Assembly (NCBI GenBank): GCA_023433615.1
Contig: JAEZCJ010000168.1
Location: 1-12,227, forward strand
Origin: Bacillota bacterium
GTDB lineage: Bacteria; Bacillota; Bacilli; Paenibacillales; Paenibacillaceae
Length of the DNA: 12,227 bases
Direction of reading: 5' to 3'
Shown: piece by piece, positions 7,386 through 12,227 of the stretch
How positions within the stretch are numbered: position 1 is the first letter of the stretch
Layout: the number at the start of each line of letters is the position of its first letter
The notes under the pieces: model-generated
What the model was told of the DNA's origin: nothing
Database searches by the model: none
Seen by the model: only the letters and a program-made list of their open reading frames with translations
Made by a program: the position numbers and the translations under genes

Positions 7386-8495
7386 TTAGCGCAAGACAGT
7401 GCCGTCCTTCACGTGAAAAATGCTCGCGTCGTGCAGCTTCTGGGTATCGACGCTCTCTAGGCCGGTCGTCGTGATGAACGTCTGCACTTTGCTCTGGAAC
7501 GTCTCGATCAATTGCGTCTGCCGGCTGCGGTCTAATTCGGACAACACATCGTCGAGCAGAAGCACAGGATACTCCCCGATCTCCTCGCGGATCAACTCGA
7601 TCTCGGCGAGCTTGAGCGAGAGCGCGGTCGTGCGCTGCTGCCCCTGCGAACCGAAAGTCTGCGCTTCCTTGCCGTTGATATAGAAGGCCAGATCGTCCCG
7701 ATGGGGCCCGACCAGCGTAATGCCGCGGCGCAATTCTTGGTCTCTAACCTGTGATAACTTTATCATAAATTGCTCAAATAAAACAGTTTCTTCTTCCGCG
7801 CCTTCCGCTTCCAGAGAGGGGCGATATTGCACCGTAAGCGCCTCATTGCCGCCCGTTATGCCGGCATGAATCGATTCCGCCCATTTTTGCAGCTTTTGGA
7901 TAAAGCTTTGCCTTCTTTTCATGATTTTAACACCGAACTCGGCCAGCTGAGCATTCCACACGTCGAGCATCGCCTGCTTTGGCCCGCCCGGCGAAGCCGT
8001 CTTCAAGTAGTTGTTCCGCTGCAGGAGCACCTTGCCGTATTGCTGCAGGGTATGCAAATAACCGGGCTGCACCTGGCCGATTTCCATGTCGAGAAACCGC
8101 CTGCGGATGCCCGGCGTGCCTTTGACGATCTCCAGATCCTCCGGCGCGAACATGACGACATTGAACGTTCCGACGTAATCGCTGAGCTTGCGCTGCTCGA
8201 GCCCGTTGATCTTCGCTTTCTTCCCTTGATGCGAATAGGCCAATTCCAGCTTCACGCTGCCGTACTTGCGTTCCGCTTCGCCCACGATCCGTGCCTGGTC
8301 CGCCTGCCAGCCGATCAGTTCCTTATCCTTGGACGTGCGATGGGACTTGGTCAGCGCCAGCACGAAAATCGCTTCGAGCAGATTCGTCTTGCCTTGCGCA
8401 TTAGGCCCGATGAAGATGTTCACCCGGCCTTCCGTCTTCAAGTCGACATGCGCATAGTTGCGATAATGCTGCAGCTCGATTGCCTTCAGGTTCAC
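7386..8495 (-). CDS. recF: DNA replication and repair protein RecF
   Basis: RecF is an SMC-like ABC ATPase that, with RecO and RecR, loads RecA at single-strand gaps and stalled forks. The protein has 369 residues (B. subtilis 370). It has Walker A GPNAQGKTN (30-38, Lys36), the ABC signature around SQGQQRTTALSLK (283-295), and Walker B VLLLDDVLSEL (311-321). The GTG at 8495 is chosen because it overlaps the yaaA stop as GTGA, a translational-coupling arrangement, and because the N-terminus then aligns residue for residue with B. subtilis RecF. A GTG nine codons upstream (8522) with GAGG before it is a less likely alternative. Codons around 7740-7790 are locally AT-rich compared with the rest of the gene. 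Identity is certain. Confidence 0.98.
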   Translation of the reverse strand: MNLKAIELQHYRNYAHVDLKTEGRVNIFIGPNAQGKTNLLEAIFVLALTKSHRTSKDKELIGWQADQARIVGEAERKYGSVKLELAYSHQGKKAKINGLEQRKLSDYVGTFNVVMFAPEDLEIVKGTPGIRRRFLDMEIGQVQPGYLHTLQQYGKVLLQRNNYLKTASPGGPKQAMLDVWNAQLAEFGVKIMKRRQSFIQKLQKWAESIHAGITGGNEALTVQYRPSLEAEGAEEETVLFEQFMIKLSQVRDQELRRGITLVGPHRDDLAFYINGKEAQTFGSQGQQRTTALSLKLAEIELIREEIGEYPVLLLDDVLSELDRSRQTQLIETFQSKVQTFITTTGLESVDTQKLHDASIFHVKDGTVLR

Positions 8496-8707
8496 GACCG
8501 CACGACCTGGAACGCTCCGCACCCTTCAACCTCGACGCGATCTCCCGCGTACAGCTTGCGACCGCGTCGATTATCCGGCTCGCCGTTAATGACGATCTTC
8601 GTTTCTTGCAGAAACGGCTTCGCCTGTCCGCCTGTGGATATGCAATCCGCCAGCTTCAGGAATTGCCCTAATGTAATATATTCGGTCGATATGCCGATTG
8701 CTTGCAT
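8492..8707 (-). CDS. yaaA: S4-domain RNA-binding protein YaaA (RlbA)
   Basis: The protein has 71 residues and contains a complete S4 RNA-binding fold: ITLGQFLKLADCISTGG, a KPFLQE turn, then NGEPDNRRGRKLYAGD and VEVEG. It aligns throughout with B. subtilis YaaA/RlbA (71 residues), which is linked to ribosome assembly. It is unrelated to E. coli YaaA. The ATG at 8707 has AAAGGA nine bases upstream. It lies 16 bases after dnaN and overlaps recF by four bases, so the three genes are probably co-translated from one mRNA. The exact ribosomal role is inferred from the family. Confidence 0.95.
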   Translation of the reverse strand: MQAIGISTEYITLGQFLKLADCISTGGQAKPFLQETKIVINGEPDNRRGRKLYAGDRVEVEGCGAFQVVRS

Positions 8708-8723
8708 GCGCTGGCATCCTTTC

Positions 8724-9866
8724 TTAGCCCGTCGTCCGGTAAGGCAAAATAATGTGCTGATTATGGGTATGGTCGGTTCCTCGAATGAGGATCGGACTCA
8801 TCGCGCCGTTGAAGCCCATGAAAATATGCTCGCTGTCGATGACTTTGAGCGCGTCCAGCATATATTTGGAGTTGAACGCAATGCGCAGCTCGTCTCCGTT
8901 GAATTGTTGCACGTCGAGCTGTTCGGTCACGCGGCCAAGCTCGGTCGAGCTGGAGGATACTTCGACTGAACCGTCATTCAGCGTTACGATCCGGACGATG
9001 TTCGTCTTCTCTTCGCGGGACATGAGGTATGCGCGATCGATCGCATCCGTCAATTTTTTCGTGTCCAGGACGAGTTCTGTTTTGAATTGCTGCGGAATAA
9101 TCTTAGAAGTATCCGGATAGGTTCCGTCCAAGAGACGAGAGAAGAACAATACCCGGTCGACCTTGAACAGCACTTGATTGTCGGCAACGACGATCTGGAC
9201 GGGCTCTTGGGAGTCCGGCACGATCTTCGACAGCTCGTTGAGCGTCTTCGCTGCTATTACGATATTGCCGAAGCGGTAGGAAGGATCGGTCTCGACATGC
9301 GACGTGCGGCTGGACAGCCGATGACGGTCCGTCGCGACGAACTTGAATTCCTGGGCTTGCAGATTCCACAGGACTCCGGTCAGAATCGGCGTCTGCTCGC
9401 TCGTGCTAGCCGCGAATACGGTCTGGCGAACCATCGATTTCAGCAGGTCGCCGGGTACGACGAACGCGTCGTTCTCTTCGATCGATGGAAGGACCGGGAA
9501 CTCCTCGGCATCGAGGCCCATCATCTGGATATCCGTCGAACCGGAATGGATCAATACCTGCGAGCCTTCCTTCACTTCGATGGACACTTCGTTCACGGGG
9601 AGCTTCTTCACGATCTCGACGAAGAATTTGGACGGCAGCACGATGCTTCCGGGCTTCGTCACTTGAACGATCTGTTTATCGTCCATCTCGGACGGGATGA
9701 AGCTCTGAATCGAGATGTCCGTGTCGCTGGCCGTCAACGTAACGCCTTGGTGCGTTACATCGAATTTGATGCCGCCGAGAATCGGAATCGCCGGCCGGGA
9801 GGAGATCGCCTTCGAGACCTGTTGGATCGCGTCGTTTAATTCGTCTTTTAATATCGTAAGTTTCAT
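8724..9866 (-). CDS. dnaN: DNA polymerase III beta subunit (sliding clamp)
   Basis: DnaN forms the dimeric ring that holds DNA polymerase on DNA and is the docking site for many repair and regulatory proteins. The protein has 380 residues (378 in B. subtilis), enough for the three repeated clamp domains. It starts MKLTILKDELNDAIQQVSKAISSR and ends in HIILPYRTTG, where clamps end in a LP-R motif. AGGAGG lies five bases before the ATG at 9866. A 183-base spacer with origin elements separates it from dnaA; a candidate extended -10 promoter lies in that spacer. It heads the packed dnaN-yaaA-recF-remB-gyrB run. Identity is certain. Confidence 0.99.
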   Translation of the reverse strand: MKLTILKDELNDAIQQVSKAISSRPAIPILGGIKFDVTHQGVTLTASDTDISIQSFIPSEMDDKQIVQVTKPGSIVLPSKFFVEIVKKLPVNEVSIEVKEGSQVLIHSGSTDIQMMGLDAEEFPVLPSIEENDAFVVPGDLLKSMVRQTVFAASTSEQTPILTGVLWNLQAQEFKFVATDRHRLSSRTSHVETDPSYRFGNIVIAAKTLNELSKIVPDSQEPVQIVVADNQVLFKVDRVLFFSRLLDGTYPDTSKIIPQQFKTELVLDTKKLTDAIDRAYLMSREEKTNIVRIVTLNDGSVEVSSSSTELGRVTEQLDVQQFNGDELRIAFNSKYMLDALKVIDSEHIFMGFNGAMSPILIRGTDHTHNQHIILPYRTTG

Positions 9867-9905
9867 GCTTGCCTCCTAAGCGCGGTTGTACTTTCGGACT
9901 TCCGA

Positions 9906-9981
9906 TTTTGCCGTTATTCATATGATGTTATCATAACAGATTTTGTAGTAGTCGTAGTAGGGGCACTGAATATGTGGATAA
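9906..9981 (+). other. Origin unwinding region with DnaA-trio array (oriC right half)
   Basis: On the plus strand, a perfect DnaA box TGTGGATAA (9973-9981) is preceded by a short G/C-rich stretch (from 9961) and by five consecutive triplets TAG-TAG-TCG-TAG-TAG (9946-9960). An AT-rich stretch (9906-9945) follows beyond them. This matches the basal unwinding system described in B. subtilis: box, GC-rich linker, DnaA-trios, then the melted DNA, between dnaA and dnaN. DnaA assembled on the box is thought to extend on single-stranded trios and open the duplex. The middle triplet departs from the TAG pattern. Confidence 0.8.
9930..9938 (-). promoter_or_regulatory. Candidate dnaN promoter (extended -10)
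   Basis: On the minus strand TGTTATGAT contains a near-consensus -10 (TATGAT) with a TGn extension, about 64 bases before the dnaN start. There is no good -35; the spacer is the DnaA-trio array. The same bases form the 13-bp inverted repeat TGTTATCATAACA (9926-9938, plus reading). It would give dnaN expression independent of the dnaA terminator. It is moderate evidence only. Confidence 0.45.
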
Positions 9982-9998
9982 CCCCTGCGAATCGCGAT

Positions 9999-10040
9999 AA
10001 AAGAAGCCTATCCACATGTGCATAGCGTGTGTATAGGCTT
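9999..10040 (-). terminator. dnaA terminator whose arms hold two DnaA-box-like sites
   Basis: Arms AAGCCTAT (10004-10011) and ATAGGCTT (10033-10040) pair. After one mismatch, CACA (10013-10016) pairs with TGTG (10028-10031) around an 11-base loop. On the minus strand the stem is followed by CTTTT, giving an intrinsic terminator 9 bases past the dnaA stop. CTATCCACA (10008-10016) and TGTGTATAG (10028-10036) each differ from the DnaA box TTATNCACA at one base, and they face each other. Confidence 0.75.
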
Positions 10041-10049
10041 AAGCGTTAT

Positions 10050-11405
10050 TCAGGACTGTCCACTCTTGATTCGTTCGATTAGATTTTGAACGATTTTGTA
10101 TAATTCCTGATCGACCAATAGCTGCTGCGCGATCTTGTCATGGGCATGGATGACGGTCGTGTGGTCGCGGCCGCCGAATGCGTCGCCGATCTTCGGCAGC
10201 GAGAAGTCGGTCATCTCCCGAGAGAGGTACATGGCGATCTGCCGCGGGAACGCCACGGCCTTCGTGCGTTTGCGGGCTTTGAATTCCTCGAGCCGCAGTC
10301 CGTAGAATTCGCCGACGCGGGCTTGAATGTCCTGAATCGTAATCATCTTGGGCCGGCCCGAAGGAATGATGTCCTTCAGCGCTTCCGCCGCGAGATGCGA
10401 CGAGATGTCCTGATTGATGAGCGAAGAGTAGGCGACCACGCGGATCAGCGCGCCTTCCAGCTCGCGGATGTTCGTATCGATCTGGTTCGCGATGTACACC
10501 ATGGCTTCGTTCGGGATATCCAGGTTCTCCGCCTTGGCCTTCTTGCGCAGGATCGCGATCCGCGTCTCAAGATCCGGCGGCTGGATATCAGTCATGAGTC
10601 CCCACTCGAAGCGCGAACGAAGCCGTTCCTCCAGGGTCGGAATCTCTTTAGGCGGCCGGTCGCTGGAGATGATGATCTGCTTGCGTTCTTCGTGCAGGGC
10701 GTTGAAGGTATGGAAGAATTCCTCCTGCGTCTGCTCTTTGCCGGCGAGGAATTGGATATCGTCGATCAGCAGCACATCGATATTGCGGTACTTGTTGCGG
10801 AAGCTCTCGCCGCGGTTATCCCGAATCGCGTTGATGAATTCGTTCGTGAACTTCTCTGCCGAGATGTAGAGCACGCGCGTGCTCGGATTGTGCTCGAGGA
10901 TATAGTGGCCGATCGCATGCATCAAGTGCGTCTTGCCGAGACCTACGCCGCCATAGAGGAACAGCGGATTGTACGCTTTTGCAGGAGCCTCAGCTACGGC
11001 GAGGGAAGCTGCATGGGCAAAGCGGTTGTTTACGCCGATGACGAACGTGTCGAAAGTATACTTCGAATTAAGCATGTGCGAGAACGATTCTTCCTGTCCG
11101 GACGGTTGTTGTTGGAGAATGGTTGGACTAGGTGCAGCCGGCTCCGGCGGCTTGTTCTCTTCAATGACGAAGCGAAGATCGACCTGGCGGCCGAGGTATT
11201 CGAACAGGGTCGTTCGGACAAGCTTGGTGTACCGGCTCTCGAGCCATTCCGCGGCAAAGGTCGTCGGCGCGGTAATGACGAGCAGGCCTTCGCTTGCGAA
11301 AGAGGCCTTGGTGGCCTTGAACCAGGTATCGAAGCTCGGCTTGCTTAATTTCGTCTGTATGATGGATAGCACTTGCTGCCACATATCCTGAGAATCTCTC
11401 TCCAA
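10050..11405 (-). CDS. dnaA: Chromosomal replication initiator protein DnaA
   Basis: DnaA binds DnaA boxes at oriC, forms an ATP-dependent filament and melts the origin so the helicase can be loaded. The protein has 451 residues (446 in B. subtilis). Domain I is about 1-80, a Pro/Gln-rich linker about 82-108, and the AAA+ domain follows. That domain has Walker A GGVGLGKTH (152-160, Lys158), Walker B LLIDDIQF (212-219), an arginine finger in RLRSRF and sensor 2 in NIRELEGAL. Domain IV has the DNA-binding signature GGRDHTTVIHA (411-421). The start is the TTG at 11405 with AAGGAG nine bases before it; the ATG seven codons in has a poorer site. The leader is about 300 bases long and holds a small ORF ending two bases before this TTG. 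Identity is certain. Confidence 0.99.
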   Translation of the reverse strand: MERDSQDMWQQVLSIIQTKLSKPSFDTWFKATKASFASEGLLVITAPTTFAAEWLESRYTKLVRTTLFEYLGRQVDLRFVIEENKPPEPAAPSPTILQQQPSGQEESFSHMLNSKYTFDTFVIGVNNRFAHAASLAVAEAPAKAYNPLFLYGGVGLGKTHLMHAIGHYILEHNPSTRVLYISAEKFTNEFINAIRDNRGESFRNKYRNIDVLLIDDIQFLAGKEQTQEEFFHTFNALHEERKQIIISSDRPPKEIPTLEERLRSRFEWGLMTDIQPPDLETRIAILRKKAKAENLDIPNEAMVYIANQIDTNIRELEGALIRVVAYSSLINQDISSHLAAEALKDIIPSGRPKMITIQDIQARVGEFYGLRLEEFKARKRTKAVAFPRQIAMYLSREMTDFSLPKIGDAFGGRDHTTVIHAHDKIAQQLLVDQELYKIVQNLIERIKSGQS

Positions 11406-11407
11406 AA

Positions 11408-11578
11408 TCAGTCACTCCTTGGCCCGCTTGTGATCACGATGCTATTCTTCGCAGCAAATTCGGCATCGAATCTTGAACGCTGGCGAAATTTCCGGTGCTC
11501 ATGTAGGTATTGCCTACAAGCATATGCTTCCGAAGTGCGTTTCCTACGGAAACGCTGGAGCTCCTCAATTTCTACCAT
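11408..11578 (-). CDS. Small 56-residue ORF immediately upstream of dnaA (unknown)
   Basis: On the minus strand an ATG at 11578, preceded by AGAAGG at seven bases, opens 56 codons ending in TGA at 11408-11410. The stop is two bases before the dnaA TTG, and the dnaA Shine-Dalgarno sequence lies within its last codons. The product starts MVEIEELQRFRRKRTSEAYA and is rich in Arg, Lys, Glu and Gln with a net positive charge. It looks helical, with one Cys and no membrane segment. I do not recognise it. An in-frame TGA two codons upstream makes the ATG the first start. It may be a leader peptide that couples translation to dnaA or a small DNA/RNA-binding protein. Chance is possible at this length; the placement and ribosome site favour translation. 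Confidence 0.5.
   Translation of the reverse strand: MVEIEELQRFRRKRTSEAYACRQYLHEHRKFRQRSRFDAEFAAKNSIVITSGPRSD
11502..11564. repeat. Cluster of four perfect inverted repeats in the dnaA leader
   Basis: Four dyads lie within 63 bases. TGTAGG and CCTACA surround a 5-base loop (11502-11518). The 12-bp palindrome AAGCATATGCTT is at 11518-11529. GCGTTTCC and GGAAACGC surround a 3-base loop (11537-11555). The 8-bp palindrome GGAGCTCC is at 11557-11564. All fall inside the small ORF upstream of dnaA. Another 8-bp palindrome, GTGATCAC, lies at 11430-11437. They could fold in the dnaA leader RNA or be protein-binding dyads in DNA. Confidence 0.8.
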
Positions 11579-11647
11579 CGTTCAACCTTCTCGGTGCTGA
11601 CAACCGGGCTTTTATAGAACACATAAGGGAAAAAGCCGAAAAAAGAC

Positions 11648-11684
11648 AAAAAAAAACGGCAACTGCCAGCTTGAATGGCATCGC
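11648..11684 (-). terminator. Hairpin plus nine-T run in the dnaA leader (candidate attenuator)
   Basis: On the minus strand TGCCA and TGGCA (arms at 11676-11680 and 11664-11668) enclose seven bases. The stem can be lengthened by three pairs with a bulge. Seven bases later comes an uninterrupted run of nine T (11656 down to 11648). It lies about 30-60 bases after the predicted dnaA start point. The stem is short and set back from the T-run, so termination efficiency is doubtful. Confidence 0.4.
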
Positions 11685-11709
11685 ATGAACTCGATTCAAT
11701 CAAGAGGCG

Positions 11710-11716
11710 TGTCGAA
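11710..11716 (+). promoter_or_regulatory. Spo0A box at the dnaA promoter
   Basis: TGTCGAA is an exact match to the 0A box bound by the sporulation regulator Spo0A. It covers the predicted dnaA transcription start, directly next to the -10. In B. subtilis Spo0A binds oriC at such sites and restrains replication initiation at sporulation. Sequence match only. Confidence 0.5.
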
Positions 11717-11717
11717 A

Positions 11718-11746
11718 ATTATAGAATACGCGCGAATCATCCACAA
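11718..11746 (-). promoter_or_regulatory. dnaA promoter overlapping a DnaA box
   Basis: On the minus strand, a perfect -10 TATAAT (11718-11723) lies 17 bases from TTGTGG (11741-11746). This -35 overlaps the DnaA-box-like TGTGGATGA (11737-11745), one base from consensus. DnaA bound here would cover the promoter, the autoregulation known for B. subtilis dnaA. The predicted start near 11711 leaves a leader of about 300 bases before dnaA. Confidence 0.7.
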
Positions 11747-12018
11747 CATGCACGGTGGAAGCAGAAAGTTATTAGAAGGGGATAGATAATTGTTCACAAA
11801 GTTATCCACAGCATGTGAATAAGTCTGGGGATGAATAAAAATATCCACATCAAAAACATCTCTATCATAGCAAAAACTGTCCGTTATTTCAACGAGATTC
11901 AATATTTTATCCACATTTACAACGGGTTGTGTATAAATGTTATGGACAACACTAGATATTGTTGATAGCTTGTGTCTATTTCGACAAAATGCGCCTTTTC
12001 CCATAAAAACTATGCACA
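11737..12018. other. oriC main DnaA-box cluster (left half of bipartite origin)
   Basis: This AT-rich stretch between dnaA and the rpmH-side promoter holds four exact DnaA boxes (TTATNCACA): 11802-11810 (plus), 11814-11822 (minus), 11907-11915 (plus) and 11928-11936 (minus). One-mismatch boxes lie at 11737-11745, 11790-11798, 11841-11849, 11940-11948 and 12010-12018. The exact boxes form two facing pairs, with gaps of 3 and 12 bases. The position next to dnaA is that of oriC in Bacillales, with the boxes as DnaA assembly sites. No gene is supported inside the region. Confidence 0.93.
11980..11986 (-). promoter_or_regulatory. Second Spo0A box in oriC
   Basis: TTCGACA on the plus strand is an exact 0A box (TGTCGAA) on the minus strand, between the DnaA-box cluster and the rpmH-side promoter. 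It is the second exact match in the roughly 600-base noncoding origin. Confidence 0.45.
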
Positions 12019-12080
12019 TGTTATCAATTTTTCGCGCTTGGTTAAACCCGTTCGCAGCTGCCTGACGCCGGGCTTGCCGC

Positions 12081-12092
12081 GATCGCGCGATC
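12081..12092. repeat. 12-bp palindrome upstream of the rpmH-side promoter
   Basis: GATCGCGCGATC is a perfect palindrome ending 10 bases before the -35 element, in a GC-rich island after the AT-rich origin. It could be a regulator-binding site; no protein can be named. Confidence 0.6.
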
Positions 12093-12102
12093 CGCAGCAT
12101 CG

Positions 12103-12131
12103 TTGACTTTTGGCGGGCGGTATGGTTTAAT
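12103..12131 (+). promoter_or_regulatory. Promoter of the rpmH-side transcript
   Basis: -35 TTGACT (12103-12108) and -10 TTTAAT (12126-12131) are separated by exactly 17 bases, a strong sigma-A type promoter. It fires away from oriC, divergent from dnaA, where rpmH (ribosomal protein L34) is found in Bacillales. The start point should be near 12138. Confidence 0.85.
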
Positions 12132-12150
12132 TGAAAAAGCGTTTTTTCAA
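12131..12150 (+). repeat. Inverted repeat across the rpmH-side transcription start
   Basis: TTGAAAAA (12131-12138) and TTTTTCAA (12143-12150) pair around GCGT, straddling the end of the -10 and the predicted start point. It may be an operator-like dyad or a 5'-terminal RNA structure if transcription starts slightly upstream of 12138. Confidence 0.5.
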
Positions 12151-12210
12151 GCGTAGTCAACGGTACTTGCCGTCAGAAGCGATTGAACGTCGAACATATA
12201 GATGATGAGT

Positions 12211-12218
12211 AGGAGGTG
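12211..12218 (+). promoter_or_regulatory. Ribosome-binding site for a gene starting just outside (probably rpmH)
   Basis: AGGAGGTG is a near-complete anti-16S match, and the window ends nine bases after it with no start codon yet. A start at or just after 12228 would be well spaced. The 12151-12210 leader holds no gene. The rpmH assignment rests on gene order alone. Confidence 0.75.
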
Positions 12219-12227
12219 CACAATCAA

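Noticed and set aside
11048..11054. Exact Spo0A boxes inside coding sequence (also in dnaN, gyrB and gyrA)
   Set aside because: They arise from common codons such as those for Ile/Val-Phe-Asp and have no promoter context.
10140..11348. A 402-codon plus-strand frame opposite dnaA
   Set aside because: Shadow of dnaA; dnaA has all its motifs in the other frame.
11611..11616. TATAAA as a second dnaA promoter -10
   Set aside because: No -35 at suitable spacing and no TG extension; the upstream promoter is better.
11696..12160. A 154-codon open frame on the minus strand across oriC
   Set aside because: It starts at a TTG with no ribosome site, runs through all the DnaA boxes and the dnaA promoter, and gives no recognisable protein. 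It is longer than chance would usually give, but the origin function explains the sequence.
1..12227. CRISPR arrays, insertion sequences, tRNA genes and prophage parts
   Set aside because: No regularly spaced repeats, transposase motifs, tRNA-like cloverleafs or phage genes were seen in the window.

Overview
This is the replication-origin region of a Gram-positive, spore-forming type chromosome, almost certainly from the Paenibacillaceae (Paenibacillus or Cohnella type). The order on the minus strand is dnaA, dnaN, yaaA (S4 domain), recF, remB, gyrB, then an opposed YheC/YheD-type ATP-grasp gene, gyrA, an HD-GYP gene and the start of an rRNA operon. An rpmH-type promoter diverges from the other side of the origin. 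The B. subtilis-like core with the YheC/YheD gene between gyrB and gyrA and an HD-GYP gene after gyrA points to Paenibacillaceae rather than Bacillus. The species cannot be named from the window.

Layout from left to right. 1-66 is the first part of a 16S rRNA gene (minus strand). 67-391 is its leader with a boxA-like element and hairpins, plus two near-twin tandem promoters. 392-1459 is an HD-GYP protein with no terminator before the rrn promoters. 1507-1532 is a hairpin and 1540-4014 is gyrA, with its own promoter at 4053-4081. 4288-5133 is the YheC/YheD-like gene, the only annotated gene on the plus strand. It converges on gyrB across a bidirectional terminator. 5156-9866 is a tightly packed run: gyrB, remB, recF, yaaA, dnaN. 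9867-10049 is a dnaA-dnaN spacer holding a terminator, DnaA boxes, a DnaA-trio array and an AT-rich unwinding candidate. 10050-11405 is dnaA. 11408-12018 is the dnaA leader and the main DnaA-box cluster. 12103-12227 is the promoter, leader and ribosome-binding site of a plus-strand gene starting just outside the window, by context rpmH.

The genes form the DNA replication core. DnaA opens the origin, DnaN is the sliding clamp, RecF loads recombinase at gaps, and GyrA with GyrB removes the supercoils made by replication and by the strongly transcribed rrn operon next door. RemB and the HD-GYP protein belong to biofilm and second-messenger physiology. The origin is bipartite as in B. subtilis, with boxes on both sides of dnaA and the probable melting site between dnaA and dnaN.

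The least expected item is a 56-codon open reading frame (11408-11578, minus) with its own Shine-Dalgarno sequence. It ends two bases before the dnaA start codon and contains the dnaA ribosome-binding site. The dnaA leader also carries a cluster of perfect inverted repeats, a hairpin followed by nine T, and a perfect Spo0A box at the promoter. Together these suggest layered post-initiation control of dnaA, which is an inference.
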